From: Sphingobacterium sp. CZ-UAM
GTDB lineage: Bacteria > Bacteroidota > Bacteroidia > Sphingobacteriales > Sphingobacteriaceae
NCBI RefSeq assembly: GCF_002000245.1
Contig: NZ_MTCM01000001.1
Coordinates: 1,984,001 to 2,048,000, forward strand
Reading direction: 5' to 3'
Length of the DNA: 64,000 nt
Each line of letters opens with the position of its first letter. The stretch's first letter is position 1. The translations under genes were made by a program, and so were the position numbers. Below are positions 1-9,622 of this stretch, in pieces. The notes below the pieces were generated by a model. That model made no database searches and was not told the DNA's origin. It worked only from the letters and a program-made list of their open reading frames with translations.

Positions 1-246
1 TTTTCAGATGCCATCAACCAGATGAAGAAAGAGCCTGAACATAAATGGATCGACTGGTCACACATACACCATTTTCAGGCACTCTCCTATCGGATCAATT
101 CACACTTGGTCGGACTTTCCATCTCCATCAGTAAAAAGAATCCGCAAGTCCTGCACAACGACATCTATGTCAGAATAGACGAGTTAAAACCTTTATTAAC
201 AGATCTGGATCAAATTGCGGAGCATATCGCACGCAGCAAAAAATAA
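1..246 (+). CDS. C-terminal fragment of unidentified protein
   Basis: The reading frame is open from base 1 and ends at the TAA at 244-246, so this is the last 81 residues of a gene that begins outside the window. The visible part is hydrophilic, rich in His and Asp/Glu (WSHIHHFQALSYRINSH), and ends in a basic tail, with no signal peptide or membrane segment. I do not recognise the family. The next gene set (methionine operon) has its own promoter at 365-395, so this gene is probably not part of that operon. Confidence 0.6.
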   Translation, partial: FSDAINQMKKEPEHKWIDWSHIHHFQALSYRINSHLVGLSISISKKNPQVLHNDIYVRIDELKPLLTDLDQIAEHIARSKK

Positions 247-364
247 GCCGCTACTCCGGATCTGAGAGACAGATAACCACAAGATTTTCAACCCAGCCTA
301 TATTTCCCTAGGCTGTTGGGAATATGTATTTACACAATAGTTTGATTTAAAAAATTGTTTTTCT

Positions 365-395
365 TTTGCATTAATAGAAAAGAAGTTTATATTTG
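365..395 (+). promoter_or_regulatory. Bacteroidota-type promoter of the met operon
   Basis: TTTG at 365-368 is followed after 19 bases by TATATTTG at 388-395. This fits the Bacteroidota sigma-ABfr consensus (TTTG, 17-23 bases, TAnnTTTG) closely. Transcription should start near 402, about 50 bases before the riboswitch aptamer. Seen in the sequence; activity is inferred. Confidence 0.65.
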
Positions 396-450
396 CAATG
401 TCTTCAGATGAAGATTTCTAATCAACACCTTCCTTAATCAGCAGGTCTTG

Positions 451-561
451 ATTTATAAAGAAGTGGCGAGAGACTGGCTCAATGACCCACTGGCAACCTT
501 CAATTTGGTTGAAAAGGTGCCAAATCCTGTCCAAAGCAATATCGTTTTGGAGCATATAAAT
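451..561 (+). promoter_or_regulatory. SAM-I (S-box) riboswitch
   Basis: The core elements of the S-box aptamer are present in order: AGTGGCGAGAGACTGGC (461-478), CAATGACCCACTGGCAACC (480-498) and GGTGCCAAATCCTG (516-529). P1 is closed by a perfect 7-bp helix (ATTTATA 451-457 with TATAAAT 555-561), and a P4 hairpin CCAAA/TTTGG lies between 531 and 550. SAM-I riboswitches bind S-adenosylmethionine and shut down methionine synthesis genes; the next full genes are metY, metX and hom. The expression platform is not a hairpin directly after P1; see the stem at 681-770. Confidence 0.92.
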
Positions 562-572
562 GAAATAAGACA

Positions 573-707
573 ATGATTATTACATTACAGAAAACCATCA
601 ACAATTTAGGTTTGTTTCAGACAAACCAGCTAACAGGTAAAGAGGCGATACATAGCAATGCCATGTCTATGCGAATGCGCGAGCATACGCACCTTCCAAC
701 TTGTTAA
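573..707 (+). CDS. Met-rich 44-codon leader ORF (candidate leader peptide)
   Basis: ATG at 573, 12 bases after the riboswitch P1 helix, opens a 44-codon frame ending with TAA at 705-707. The product starts MIITLQKTINNLG and ends REHTHLPTC. Codons 31, 33 and 35 are all Met (ATG 663, 669, 675), an unusual concentration for a peptide in front of methionine genes. The codons coincide with one arm of a local hairpin (668-672 with 683-687), which competes with a long-range stem (683-693 with 758-768). A regulatory leader peptide that slows ribosomes when charged Met-tRNA is low is my inference; a conserved small protein of another function is possible. Confidence 0.5.
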   Translation: MIITLQKTINNLGLFQTNQLTGKEAIHSNAMSMRMREHTHLPTC

Positions 708-775
708 GCATCATTTTCCCCTTTCCCGGATTACGATATTAACAGACCTTTTAAACAGGTGTGTATGCTTTCTTT
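668..775 (+). promoter_or_regulatory. Alternative RNA pairings before metY (possible attenuator)
   Basis: GCATACGCACC (683-693) can pair with GGTGTGTATGC (758-768) through 11 pairs including one G-U, extendable by A682-T769 and G681-T770, and is followed by a T-rich tract (769-785). GCATA (683-687) can instead pair with TATGC (668-672). The two helices are mutually exclusive and overlap the Met codons of the leader ORF. This could be the expression platform or an added attenuator. The loop of the long stem is large (64 bases), so terminator function is uncertain. Confidence 0.42.
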
Positions 776-816
776 TATCTCTTTGTCAACATTTTTTTTG
801 AACCCTTAAAATCTGA

Positions 817-2133
<1,317 letters not shown>

Positions 2134-2160
2134 TCAGGTAGATTCATAAATTTAAGTGTA

Positions 2161-3204
2161 ATGAGCAGGCATATTTATCAACATCCCAGCCCCTTTATAT
2201 TTGAAAACGGGAAGGAACTTGTCGATTTACAGATCAGCTACCAAGTATTTGGTGAGATTAATGCTGATCGCAGTAATGTAATCTGGGTCTGTCATGCCCT
2301 AACGGCAAATGCGAATGTGCTGGACTGGTGGCCCGGTTTGTTTGGCACAAACGATCTATTTAATCCGAATGATTACTACATCGTATGTGCCAATGTCATT
2401 GGATCAGCCTATGGCAGTAGCAATCCCCTATCCATCAATCCGGCCACTGGTCAGCCCTATTACCTATCTTTTCCGGAATTTACGGTCAAAGATCTGGTCA
2501 ATGCACATCAGTTGCTCGCGGCTCATCTGGATATCAACGAAATTGAAATTCTAATCGGGGGTTCCCTGGGTGGTCAGCAGGCGCTGGAATGGGCAGCGTC
2601 CAATACGATCGCCATCAATCAACTCATTGTCGTCGGCACCAATGCGGTACATTCTGCTTGGGGCATTGCCTTTAATGAAAGTCAGCGCTTAGCAATTACG
2701 GCAGACCGGACCTTCTATGCCAACCATCCCGATGGGGGTAAAAAAGGTCTTAAAGTAGCCCGCTCGATCGCCCTGTTATCCTATCGAAATTATATTACGT
2801 ACGACCATACACAACGAGATGAGGACGACAGCAAAGTGAATGGATACAAAGCGGCTTCCTATCAAAATTATCAGGGTGAAAAGCTTGTAAAACGCTATAA
2901 CGCTTATAGCTACTTCTACCTGACAAAGGCGATGGATAGCCACAATTTGGCCCGGGGAAGAAAATCGCTGGAATCAGCACTCGCTGGGATTCAGTGCCCT
3001 ACATTAGTTTTAGGTGTAAATACAGATGTGTTATTTCCACCAGATGAGCAGAAATTTATCGCAGCGCATATTCCAAATGCCAGCTATCAGGAGATCGAGT
3101 CAAGCTATGGCCATGACGGCTTTCTGATAGAAACAAAAAAACTGACGGCTATTATCCATAATTTTTTAGCGAATAAGAAGGCGTATATCAACGAATTAGT
3201 ATAA
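2161..3204 (+). CDS. metX: Homoserine O-acetyltransferase (MetX)
   Basis: Alpha/beta-hydrolase-fold acyltransferase of 347 residues that acetylates homoserine with acetyl-CoA to supply MetY. The nucleophile elbow is GGSLGG with Ser135, and the rest of the triad is visible as Asp289 in GVNTDVLFPP and His318 in SYGHDGF. The segment CHALTANANVLDWWPGLFG and the GSAYGSSNP loop are typical of MetX. The length and triad spacing are normal. It lies between metY (27-base gap) and hom (39-base gap) in the SAM-controlled operon. An O-succinyl specificity cannot be excluded from sequence alone, but the pairing with MetY favours acetyl. Confidence 0.94.
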   Translation: MSRHIYQHPSPFIFENGKELVDLQISYQVFGEINADRSNVIWVCHALTANANVLDWWPGLFGTNDLFNPNDYYIVCANVIGSAYGSSNPLSINPATGQPYYLSFPEFTVKDLVNAHQLLAAHLDINEIEILIGGSLGGQQALEWAASNTIAINQLIVVGTNAVHSAWGIAFNESQRLAITADRTFYANHPDGGKKGLKVARSIALLSYRNYITYDHTQRDEDDSKVNGYKAASYQNYQGEKLVKRYNAYSYFYLTKAMDSHNLARGRKSLESALAGIQCPTLVLGVNTDVLFPPDEQKFIAAHIPNASYQEIESSYGHDGFLIETKKLTAIIHNFLANKKAYINELV

Positions 3205-3243
3205 GAGAAGTAAACAATAATATAAGAGCACACAAGAAGAGAT

Positions 3244-4425
3244 ATGAGTAATAAATTAACGATAGGGATGTTTGGCTTTGGAGTAGTAGGCCAAGGTCTC
3301 TACGACATTATCAAAACCAAAAATCTGAATCTGGAAATCAAGAAGTTTGTCATTAAAAATGCGGACAAAAAACGTACACTGCCAGCTGACCTATTTTCGA
3401 CGGATGCCGAAGCGATCTTGGGCGATCCCGAAATCAATACTGTTGTCGAACTGATCGATGATGCCGAAGCAGCTTATAAACTAACTGTACGCGCGTTGAA
3501 ATCTGGCAAGAATGTGGTATCTGCCAATAAAAAAATGATTGCCAGTCATCTTGAGGAGCTGGTTGATATTCAACATGAATATGGCACTAGCCTCCTTTAT
3601 GAGGGGGCCGTCTGTGGAAGTATTCCTATTATCCGTAACTTGGAGGAATATTATGACAATGAGCTTTTGCATTCGGTCAGTGGTATATTCAACGGATCTT
3701 CCAATTACATTCTTTCGAAAGTCTTTAATGAAAACCAACAATACGCAGATGCACTAAAAAAAGCCCAGGAACTCGGCTTTGCAGAAACAGATCCTACGCT
3801 TGACGTGGGCGGATATGATCCTAAATTTAAAGTCTGTATTGTCGCTTCACATGCATACGGTATTTATGTTAAACCAGATGACGTGTTTAATATCGGTATT
3901 GACAAATTAGGTCAACAGGATATTCGCTTCGCAAAGGAAAAGAACTTAAAAATCAAGTTGATCCCTACCGCCAAAGAGATCGATGGCAATAAGGTTGTAC
4001 TTTATGTGCTTCCTCGTTTAGTAGGTAAAGAAAGCATGTTGTACAATGTAGAAAATGAAAATAACGGCGTATTGGTCAAAGCTGCTTTTGCGGATGAGCA
4101 ATTCTTCTATGGCAAAGGCGCGGGCGGTCACCCTACCGGCTCAGCCGTATTGTCAGATATTGCGGCATTACGCTATGGCTATCGTTATGAATATAAAAAG
4201 CATTTAGAGTCGAGTACCTTAAATTATAGTCAAGATTATCTGCTCAAGGTTTATTTAAGATACACGGACGATCAACTGATCGAAAAACTAAATTTTAGTG
4301 AGATCACCGAAAGATATTACGCAGCAGATTTCAAATATGTTATTGGCTATATCAATCTTCAACAAATTGCAGCCCACAAGGCGGATTTGGACCAAGAGGG
4401 CAATTTCATCGCTGAAATCGCGTAG
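3244..4425 (+). CDS. hom: Homoserine dehydrogenase
   Basis: NAD(P)-dependent homoserine dehydrogenase of 393 residues, which reduces aspartate semialdehyde to homoserine, the precursor for MetX. It has a Rossmann GxGxxG at residues 11-16 (GFGVVG), SANKKMIASH with the conserved Asn-Lys pair, the GAVCGSIPIIRNL segment and the GIFNGSSNYIL substrate loop. The length leaves little room for a full C-terminal ACT domain, so feedback inhibition by threonine is doubtful. No aspartokinase is fused to it, unlike the bifunctional ThrA that many Bacteroidota carry. This may therefore be a second, methionine-dedicated copy. It is the last gene of the operon, with a terminator 26 bases after the stop. Confidence 0.93.
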   Translation: MSNKLTIGMFGFGVVGQGLYDIIKTKNLNLEIKKFVIKNADKKRTLPADLFSTDAEAILGDPEINTVVELIDDAEAAYKLTVRALKSGKNVVSANKKMIASHLEELVDIQHEYGTSLLYEGAVCGSIPIIRNLEEYYDNELLHSVSGIFNGSSNYILSKVFNENQQYADALKKAQELGFAETDPTLDVGGYDPKFKVCIVASHAYGIYVKPDDVFNIGIDKLGQQDIRFAKEKNLKIKLIPTAKEIDGNKVVLYVLPRLVGKESMLYNVENENNGVLVKAAFADEQFFYGKGAGGHPTGSAVLSDIAALRYGYRYEYKKHLESSTLNYSQDYLLKVYLRYTDDQLIEKLNFSEITERYYAADFKYVIGYINLQQIAAHKADLDQEGNFIAEIA

Positions 4426-4451
4426 GCAATCAACAAACCAACCTACCATTA

Positions 4452-4490
4452 AGGGGTGTTTCAAAAAATTTGGACACCCCTATTTTTTTT
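4452..4490 (+). terminator. Intrinsic terminator of the metYX-hom operon
   Basis: AGGGGTGT (4452-4459) pairs perfectly with ACACCCCT (4474-4481) and is followed by TATTTTTTTT. This is a classical Rho-independent terminator 26 bases after the hom stop codon. Confidence 0.9.
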
Positions 4491-4567
4491 AAATGCTTAT
4501 TTTTTATTGATTCGTATTTTTCAATAAGGGATCAATAGGCGCTGTGTTCGATTTATTGACCAGAAGG

Positions 4568-4625
4568 AACCTTCAGTCGCTTTTCAGAGCTATTGGTATT
4601 TGTGAAAGCCTGAAGGTTTTATTTT
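4568..4625 (+). terminator. Second plus-strand terminator-like hairpin with no gene before it
   Basis: AACCTTCAG (4568-4576) pairs with CTGAAGGTT (4610-4618). An inner helix forms between GCTTTTCA and TGAAAGC, and the outer arm runs into TTTATTTTAT. The T-tract is on the plus strand, so it does not suit the converging GH92 gene on the minus strand. It may be a backup terminator for hom or the 3' end of a small RNA starting near 4500. Confidence 0.6.
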
Positions 4626-4733
4626 ATATATTCCTTGAAGTCAATTTTTTAAATTATCTGGTCTTGGACAGGTTAGCTCTTACTTTGTGGCCAACTACTG
4701 TTATTAATTAGCAAGTACCGCCATGAACAAACC

Positions 4734-7085
4734 TTAATTTGTACTGGCACTGCTTTTCAAATGCACTGTCATTACCCCACCTTTCACCAAATGTTCGAAA
4801 GGAAGCTGCCAACCCGTCCAAGGCTTGTTATTCAATCGAACCTGACCAACATAAAAACTATCCGGATTCGTCTTTTTAACCTGAATGGTAAATTTGTTTT
4901 TTCGTAAAGTTTTGGGTAGCTGTATCGTAATTTTATCAAATAGAGGAGCACCTATCTGAAAGGCGGGATTTTCAGCTGTTAAGGCGCTCACATCGAATAA
5001 ACCGATACCTGACAGAACGTACCAAGCCCCCAGTTGGCCCTGGTCTTCATCCTGCCCATAGCCATAACCGTGTACAGGATCATTACCGTAAAATTCATTT
5101 GAAATAGCCCGTACCCATTTTTGACTGAGGTCGGGTCTTCCTGAAAAGTAAAATAACCAGGAGATATGTAAGTTGGGCTGATTGCCATGGTTATATAAGC
5201 TTTCAATCCCTGCGAAGGCATCGATATGGGTTCCTCCGCCAAACACATTCTTTTGTGACACTGTAAATATACTGTCCAAGCGTTGATTGAATAGATCCTT
5301 TCCAACGAGCTTGACCAATTCCTGCGGAACGTGTGGCACATAAAACGTGTACTGCCAGGCATTTCCTTCCTGAAAACCACGCCAAGGTTGATAAGGATTA
5401 AAATTTGGAATAAATTTCCCCAAACTGTCTTTTGGTCGCATGAATTTAGTCGATGGATCGTATAATCCTTTCCAGGCAGTTGAAAGTTCATACAGTTTTC
5501 TGTAGTCTGCATCACGGCCGAGTGATTTTGCATATTGCGCTGCAGCTGCGGCCGAAAATGCATATTCCAACGTATGGGAGGCACCAAATGGCGATCCGGT
5601 GGTCAATAATTCGGGACTACCGGTATTATCCTCGATATAAGGCGAATACCCCTTATCGACAAATACCCCTACATCGAGCTTGCCTGCCCCCGGAATTCGT
5701 CCACGCGATTCAAGTTCATTTTTTCGCACAGCTTCATAGGCAAAATTCGTGTCGTAATTCCGGATACCGACATTATAGGCCGCAGCAATCGCCAGTCCTG
5801 TGAAATTAGTACCCACACCGGAGACATATTTACTATTGGCAATTCCGTCTCCAAGCCAACCTGCATCACGGTATACCAAGAGTTGGCTCTGTACCCAATC
5901 GTTGTAATAATCAGGATAGGCAATCGACCAGAGTTGTGTCAGGTTCCAAAATGCCCCCCAGATCGCATCTGTATTATAGTGCTGATGCATAGGTTTTCCT
6001 TGTGTATTTAAAGCAATCTGGCCAACTGAACCATCATTTTTGGGATAGGCTCCATTAATGTCGCTGGCAAGTCCCCGTCCGAGCAGAGCGTGGTATAGTC
6101 CTGTATAAAATTTTACGCGGTCCGCTTCTTTGCCGCCTTCCACCAATATCCTCCCCAGCTCGTTGTTCCAGGTCTTGAGTGCCTCCGCCTTCGCCTGATC
6201 AAAGGTCAGATCCTTGGCCTCCTGCTGCAAATTAAGTTGTGCATTTTCTACAGAAGTATAGGACAAGCCTGTCTTGATTGTAATGGATTCATCAGCCTGT
6301 GTAGCGAACCGAAGAAATATTCCAGCCCCCTTTCCTTGTATTGTTTTCTTTTCTTTAAAAATCACCGAATCTTTAAATGTACCGTAGGACTTTGGCAACT
6401 TGCTGAGCTGTGCAAAGAAATACATCTTTACAGTGGCTCCTGGTTGATATTTCTGCACATAAACTGGGTTAGTGACTACATATCCCCATACAGACTGCTT
6501 ATCATAATTGACCTCGGCATCCACCACTGGACCACTTTCTCCCATGACTTGTCCAATATCAAATATAATATTAGCGGCATCTGTTTTTGGGAAGGTATAA
6601 CGATGGAAGCCTACTCTTTTGGTTGCAGTCAGTTCCGCCAGGACCGCATAGTCCTTCAATTTCACCCTGTAATAACCTGAAGTGGCAAATTCGTCTTTCT
6701 TATCAAATGACGACCGGTAACCACTTTGTGGCTGATCCAATTTACCCGGAACCGTTTTGAGCGTTCCTACCGAAGGCGCAAATGTAATCCCGCCGACCTG
6801 AAATTCGTGAAAATTCGCAAAGCCTTCGATCGAGCTGTGTCTATCATCATAGCCCACCGCCTCCCAGCCAGACTTATTGCCATAACTTCCATTAGTACTT
6901 GGTGCCAATTTGGCCATTCCAAAGGGAACCGCTGCCGGTGTGTAAAAAAAATACCGGCTATGAACAGATCCAATATTCGGTTTTACCAGTGTGGTTAAAT
7001 CAATCTTCCTTTGTCCCTGCACACAGTTTACACTGGAGAGTATGCAAAAAAAATAAAATATGAGTCGCTTTGCCATTGTTGTCAA
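4734..7085 (-). CDS. GH92 alpha-mannosidase, secreted
   Basis: Full-length (783 residues) glycoside hydrolase family 92 protein. GH92 enzymes are calcium-dependent exo-alpha-mannosidases acting on N-glycans or yeast mannan, usually 1,2-linkages. The N-terminus (MAKRLIFYFFCILSS..QGQ) is a signal peptide, so the protein is exported to the periplasm or surface. Family marks are the N-terminal beta-sandwich opening (VKPNIGSVHSRYFFYTPAAVPFGMAKLAP), FYTGLYHALL, WGAFWNLTQLW, and the catalytic-region motif QDEDQGQLGAWYVLSGIGLF near residues 675-695. Met1 and Met4 are both plausible starts. It is transcribed away from the 7407 gene. Its promoter region carries a candidate GntR operator (7121-7130), linking it to the mannose-type module downstream. 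Confidence 0.93.
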   Translation of the reverse strand: MTTMAKRLIFYFFCILSSVNCVQGQRKIDLTTLVKPNIGSVHSRYFFYTPAAVPFGMAKLAPSTNGSYGNKSGWEAVGYDDRHSSIEGFANFHEFQVGGITFAPSVGTLKTVPGKLDQPQSGYRSSFDKKDEFATSGYYRVKLKDYAVLAELTATKRVGFHRYTFPKTDAANIIFDIGQVMGESGPVVDAEVNYDKQSVWGYVVTNPVYVQKYQPGATVKMYFFAQLSKLPKSYGTFKDSVIFKEKKTIQGKGAGIFLRFATQADESITIKTGLSYTSVENAQLNLQQEAKDLTFDQAKAEALKTWNNELGRILVEGGKEADRVKFYTGLYHALLGRGLASDINGAYPKNDGSVGQIALNTQGKPMHQHYNTDAIWGAFWNLTQLWSIAYPDYYNDWVQSQLLVYRDAGWLGDGIANSKYVSGVGTNFTGLAIAAAYNVGIRNYDTNFAYEAVRKNELESRGRIPGAGKLDVGVFVDKGYSPYIEDNTGSPELLTTGSPFGASHTLEYAFSAAAAAQYAKSLGRDADYRKLYELSTAWKGLYDPSTKFMRPKDSLGKFIPNFNPYQPWRGFQEGNAWQYTFYVPHVPQELVKLVGKDLFNQRLDSIFTVSQKNVFGGGTHIDAFAGIESLYNHGNQPNLHISWLFYFSGRPDLSQKWVRAISNEFYGNDPVHGYGYGQDEDQGQLGAWYVLSGIGLFDVSALTAENPAFQIGAPLFDKITIQLPKTLRKNKFTIQVKKTNPDSFYVGQVRLNNKPWTGWQLPFEHLVKGGVMTVHLKSSASTN

Positions 7086-7098
7086 TTAGGTTCAAAAA

Positions 7099-7130
7099 CA
7101 AACTTACGAAAAATAAACTATGTATAAACA
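7099..7130 (-). promoter_or_regulatory. GH92 promoter with candidate GntR operator
   Basis: On the minus strand TAAGTTTG (plus 7099-7106) matches the -7 box TAnnTTTG. TGTATAAACA at 7121-7130 matches the GntR-family operator core GTnTAnAC and lies between the expected -33 and -7 elements. The same decamer pattern recurs at 7264-7273 and 9592-9601. The regulator is probably the HutC-type protein at 8791-9525. Confidence 0.5.
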
Positions 7131-7253
7131 TGCTGATATAATTTATTAAAAAAAGTGGGTAACAGACAGGGCTAAAAACAGCATCAGAATGTAAAAATTT
7201 AAATACCATCTCAATTAAATCCTATAAAAAGCTTAAAAAGATGGTTATTTTTA

Positions 7254-7274
7254 TATTTTTGTTTGTACATACAT
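7254..7274 (+). promoter_or_regulatory. Promoter and candidate GntR operator of the 7407 gene
   Basis: TATTTTTG (7254-7261) fits TAnnTTTG and is followed directly by TTTGTACATACAT (7262-7274), whose core TGTACATACA matches the TGTAnAnACA pattern. The operator sits over the predicted transcription start, a layout suited to repression. The rest of 7275-7406 is A/T-rich leader with no other feature seen. Confidence 0.5.
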
Positions 7275-7406
7275 AAAAAAGAATAACCAAGAAGCTTTCA
7301 TTCATCAAGGCCAATTTAAAATCAGCGATCATCACTCTTAATTTAACAAATCATACGTAAAGGCTACTGAAATGCTTCAATAATTCAACCACTAACACTA
7401 GTTCTC

Positions 7407-8738
7407 ATGAAAAGAAAACTGACATTTTTAAGTCTTACATTTATTTTATTCGGAAGCAGCCTGTCCGCTCAGCAAAAAGCAGCATCAAAAGGGACAGCAC
7501 TTAAGCTGGCACAAACCATTTTAGCTGATCAAAAGTTAACCTATGTAGACAGTTTGGCCCGACAGGTCATCAAAGAAGGTTTTAATGCCGGGAGTGGTTA
7601 TTCGCAGATCTGGGCGCGGGATCTCAATACTTTTATTGAAACTGCATTGGAAGAAAGATCTGCTGCCGATGTCCGCGGTGCGATTCTCCTGTTTTTCCAA
7701 ATGCAACAGCCTAACGGCGAGATGGTAGACGGCTATGTGCTCAAGAAAGATTTTACCTGGCATGACGATACTCCCTATTATTCAAAAAATGCACCCGATC
7801 ATGTCGGGTTTAAAAATACGGTCGAGACTGACCAGGAGAGCTCTTTGATTCAGTTACTGGGCAAATACATACAGAAAACCAAGGATTACAGTATTCTTGA
7901 CGAATCCATCGGTGGACTTTCCGTCAAAGAAAGGGTGCAGCTTATGCTGGACTACCTCAAACGAGAGCGGTACAATACAAAGTATAAGCTGCTCTGGGGG
8001 GCAATGACTGCAGATTGGGGGGATGTACAGCCGCATGACGATTTTGGTTGCGATTGGAACCAGCTTTCAAATGAGGCCATTGATGTATACGACAATGCCA
8101 TGCTCATCATTGCCCTACAGCTGTTGATCGAAATACAACCCAATGCGGCGAAGACCGCTGACTGGAAGGCCTTTAAAAAAGAGCTTGAAACAAACAGCCG
8201 ACGCTATCTCTGGGATCAGAAAAGGCAAAAATTTATTCCCCATATCTATCCAAAGTCATCTCCCCTTCCTAAAGGTTTCGATGAAAACAAGATTCATTAC
8301 CATGGCGGAACGGCAGTTGCAATTGAAGCCGGCTTGCTCAAACGGAGCGAAATAGCAACTGTCAATAAGCAGATGCTCGAAAATGTACGCCTCTCAGGTA
8401 TGCCAAGTATTGGTCTCACCCTTTACCCGACCTACCCCGAAGGATTTTTTAAAGGTTGGATGGCCGAGCCTTATCACTATCAGAATGGTGGTGACTGGAC
8501 CTGGTTTGGTGGCAGAATGATTCAGCAGCTGATCCAACATGGTTTCTATCAGGAAGCCTACGATGAACTACAGCCAATGATCGATCGTGTGGTCAAGAAT
8601 AAAGGTTTTTATGAATGGTACGGGAAAAACGACGTCCCAAGTGGATCCGGAAAATTCAAGGGATCGGCGGGTGTATTGAGCAAAGCTATTGCAATGATCA
8701 ACCAATGGGCATCGGAAACGGCTACTCATCAGCAATAA
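7407..8738 (+). CDS. Exported (alpha/alpha)6 glycosidase-like protein, copy A
   Basis: 443 residues with a cleavable signal peptide (MKRKLTFLSLTFILFGSSLSAQQ). The body resembles six-hairpin (alpha/alpha)6 glycosidases of the GH63/MGH1-like type. It has an IWARDLNTFI motif near residue 70, VETDQESSLI, a TADWGDVQPHDD stretch, YHGGTAVAIEAG, and a strongly conserved GGDWTWFGGRMIQQL. Acidic residues in WARD, DWGD and GDWTW are candidate catalytic groups. I cannot assign a CAZy family from sequence alone. A clear paralogue lies at 12806-14101, aligning end to end and identical at roughly half of the positions by eye. The context (GH92, sugar transporter, phosphomannose-isomerase-like protein) points to a role in mannose- or glucose-containing glycan breakdown. 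Confidence 0.75.
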   Translation: MKRKLTFLSLTFILFGSSLSAQQKAASKGTALKLAQTILADQKLTYVDSLARQVIKEGFNAGSGYSQIWARDLNTFIETALEERSAADVRGAILLFFQMQQPNGEMVDGYVLKKDFTWHDDTPYYSKNAPDHVGFKNTVETDQESSLIQLLGKYIQKTKDYSILDESIGGLSVKERVQLMLDYLKRERYNTKYKLLWGAMTADWGDVQPHDDFGCDWNQLSNEAIDVYDNAMLIIALQLLIEIQPNAAKTADWKAFKKELETNSRRYLWDQKRQKFIPHIYPKSSPLPKGFDENKIHYHGGTAVAIEAGLLKRSEIATVNKQMLENVRLSGMPSIGLTLYPTYPEGFFKGWMAEPYHYQNGGDWTWFGGRMIQQLIQHGFYQEAYDELQPMIDRVVKNKGFYEWYGKNDVPSGSGKFKGSAGVLSKAIAMINQWASETATHQQ

Positions 8739-8748
8739 TGCAATCAAT

Positions 8749-8785
8749 GAAATGATCCACTAACTAGCCGCTACTGGATCATTTC
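8749..8785. terminator. Bidirectional terminator between converging genes
   Basis: GAAATGATCCA (8749-8759) and TGGATCATTTC (8775-8785) form a perfect 11-bp stem. It lies between the stop of the 7407 gene and the stop of the GntR gene on the other strand. The T-tract is weak on both sides (ACGTTTT on plus). Confidence 0.75.
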
Positions 8786-8790
8786 ACGTT

Positions 8791-9525
8791 TTAATAATCT
8801 CTTCGGCTCTCAACCGTGTAGGTAAAACTTTCTGCACGATAGAAACCTAGATTATATTCAATTGGCTTTCCAGACTGATCGAAAACAAATCGCTTGCGTG
8901 ACAAAATAGGATCACCGATATTAATTTCGAGCTTATCTGCGATAAATTTATTTGCTGCAACGGCATCGATTTCCTCTTGTGATAGATCCGCTACCACATG
9001 ATAGTCGGCTTCCAATATTTCATACAAGGGACGTTTAAAATCTTCGTCTCCCGTCAAACCGATACGTGGATGGAAATAAGAGATAAAATAGACGAATGGA
9101 TCATCCTTCTTGCCGCGTAGTCGCTCCAATTTCAACAGCTTTTGATCCTCATCAACAGCAAAAAATTGTGTAATGGCCTTATCGGGTACCACCCAGCTCA
9201 CGTGTAGCTCGAAATTCTTTACCTCAATCCCGCGATTTTTCATCTCCTGCGAAAAGCTCAGCCAATTTTTGGATTTGGAACTGAATTTGGAACTGGCAAC
9301 CTTCGTGCCGATACCTTTCTTTCTGGTCAATAGCTCTTCATATACCAGCTTATTAATCGCCAGGCGCAAAGTGGAGCGGGAAATAGCCAATCGCTTAGCC
9401 AGTTCGATCTCATTAGGCAATAGCTTTCCTTCGATATATTCCGGTTGTTTTATCAACTCCCGCAATAGATTTTCTGCCTGTATATGCAGTGGAACTGGAC
9501 TTTTGTGATCTATTTTTAAATTCAT
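8791..9525 (-). CDS. GntR/HutC-family transcriptional regulator with UTRA effector domain
   Basis: 244 residues. The N-terminal winged helix-turn-helix (residues about 5-75) has the GntR signature PLHIQAENLLRELI followed by LLPNEIELAKRLAISRSTLRLAINKLVYEELLTRKKGIGTKV split over the recognition helix and wing. The C-terminal UTRA domain (about 95-240) binds sugar-phosphate-type ligands in relatives such as NagR. It is divergent from the sugar-porter MFS gene, and a HutC-type operator palindrome lies in the shared 97-base spacer. Two more operator-like sites precede the GH92 and 7407 genes. I infer that it controls the whole glycan module, and possibly itself. The ligand is unknown. Confidence 0.9.
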   Translation of the reverse strand: MNLKIDHKSPVPLHIQAENLLRELIKQPEYIEGKLLPNEIELAKRLAISRSTLRLAINKLVYEELLTRKKGIGTKVASSKFSSKSKNWLSFSQEMKNRGIEVKNFELHVSWVVPDKAITQFFAVDEDQKLLKLERLRGKKDDPFVYFISYFHPRIGLTGDEDFKRPLYEILEADYHVVADLSQEEIDAVAANKFIADKLEINIGDPILSRKRFVFDQSGKPIEYNLGFYRAESFTYTVESRRDY

Positions 9526-9558
9526 TACATAATATTGCTTAGGCTAAAATAAGATTTT

Positions 9559-9603
9559 TTGCATAATTAAAAAAATAGACATATGTTTGTATGTATATAC
9601 ATA
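9559..9603 (+). promoter_or_regulatory. MFS operon promoter overlapped by HutC-type operator
   Basis: TTG (9559-9561) is followed after 20 bases by TATGTTTG (9582-9589), a good -33/-7 pair. The perfect 14-bp palindrome TATGTATATACATA (9590-9603) abuts the -7 box. Its centre TGTATATACA (9592-9601) fits the GTnTAnAC operator core of HutC-type GntR proteins. The palindrome lies in front of the true MFS start at 9623. Confidence 0.65.
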
Positions 9604-9622
9604 TAAAACTTATAAACCAGAT

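Noticed and set aside
5453..5803. Long plus-strand frame antisense to the GH92 gene
   Set aside because: The GH92 protein is complete and conserved on the other strand; the antisense frame has no start context or motif.
9587..9622. Extension of the sugar-porter gene to an upstream in-frame ATG
   Set aside because: The added residues are encoded by the operator palindrome and -7 box, and the family N-terminus begins at Met 9623.
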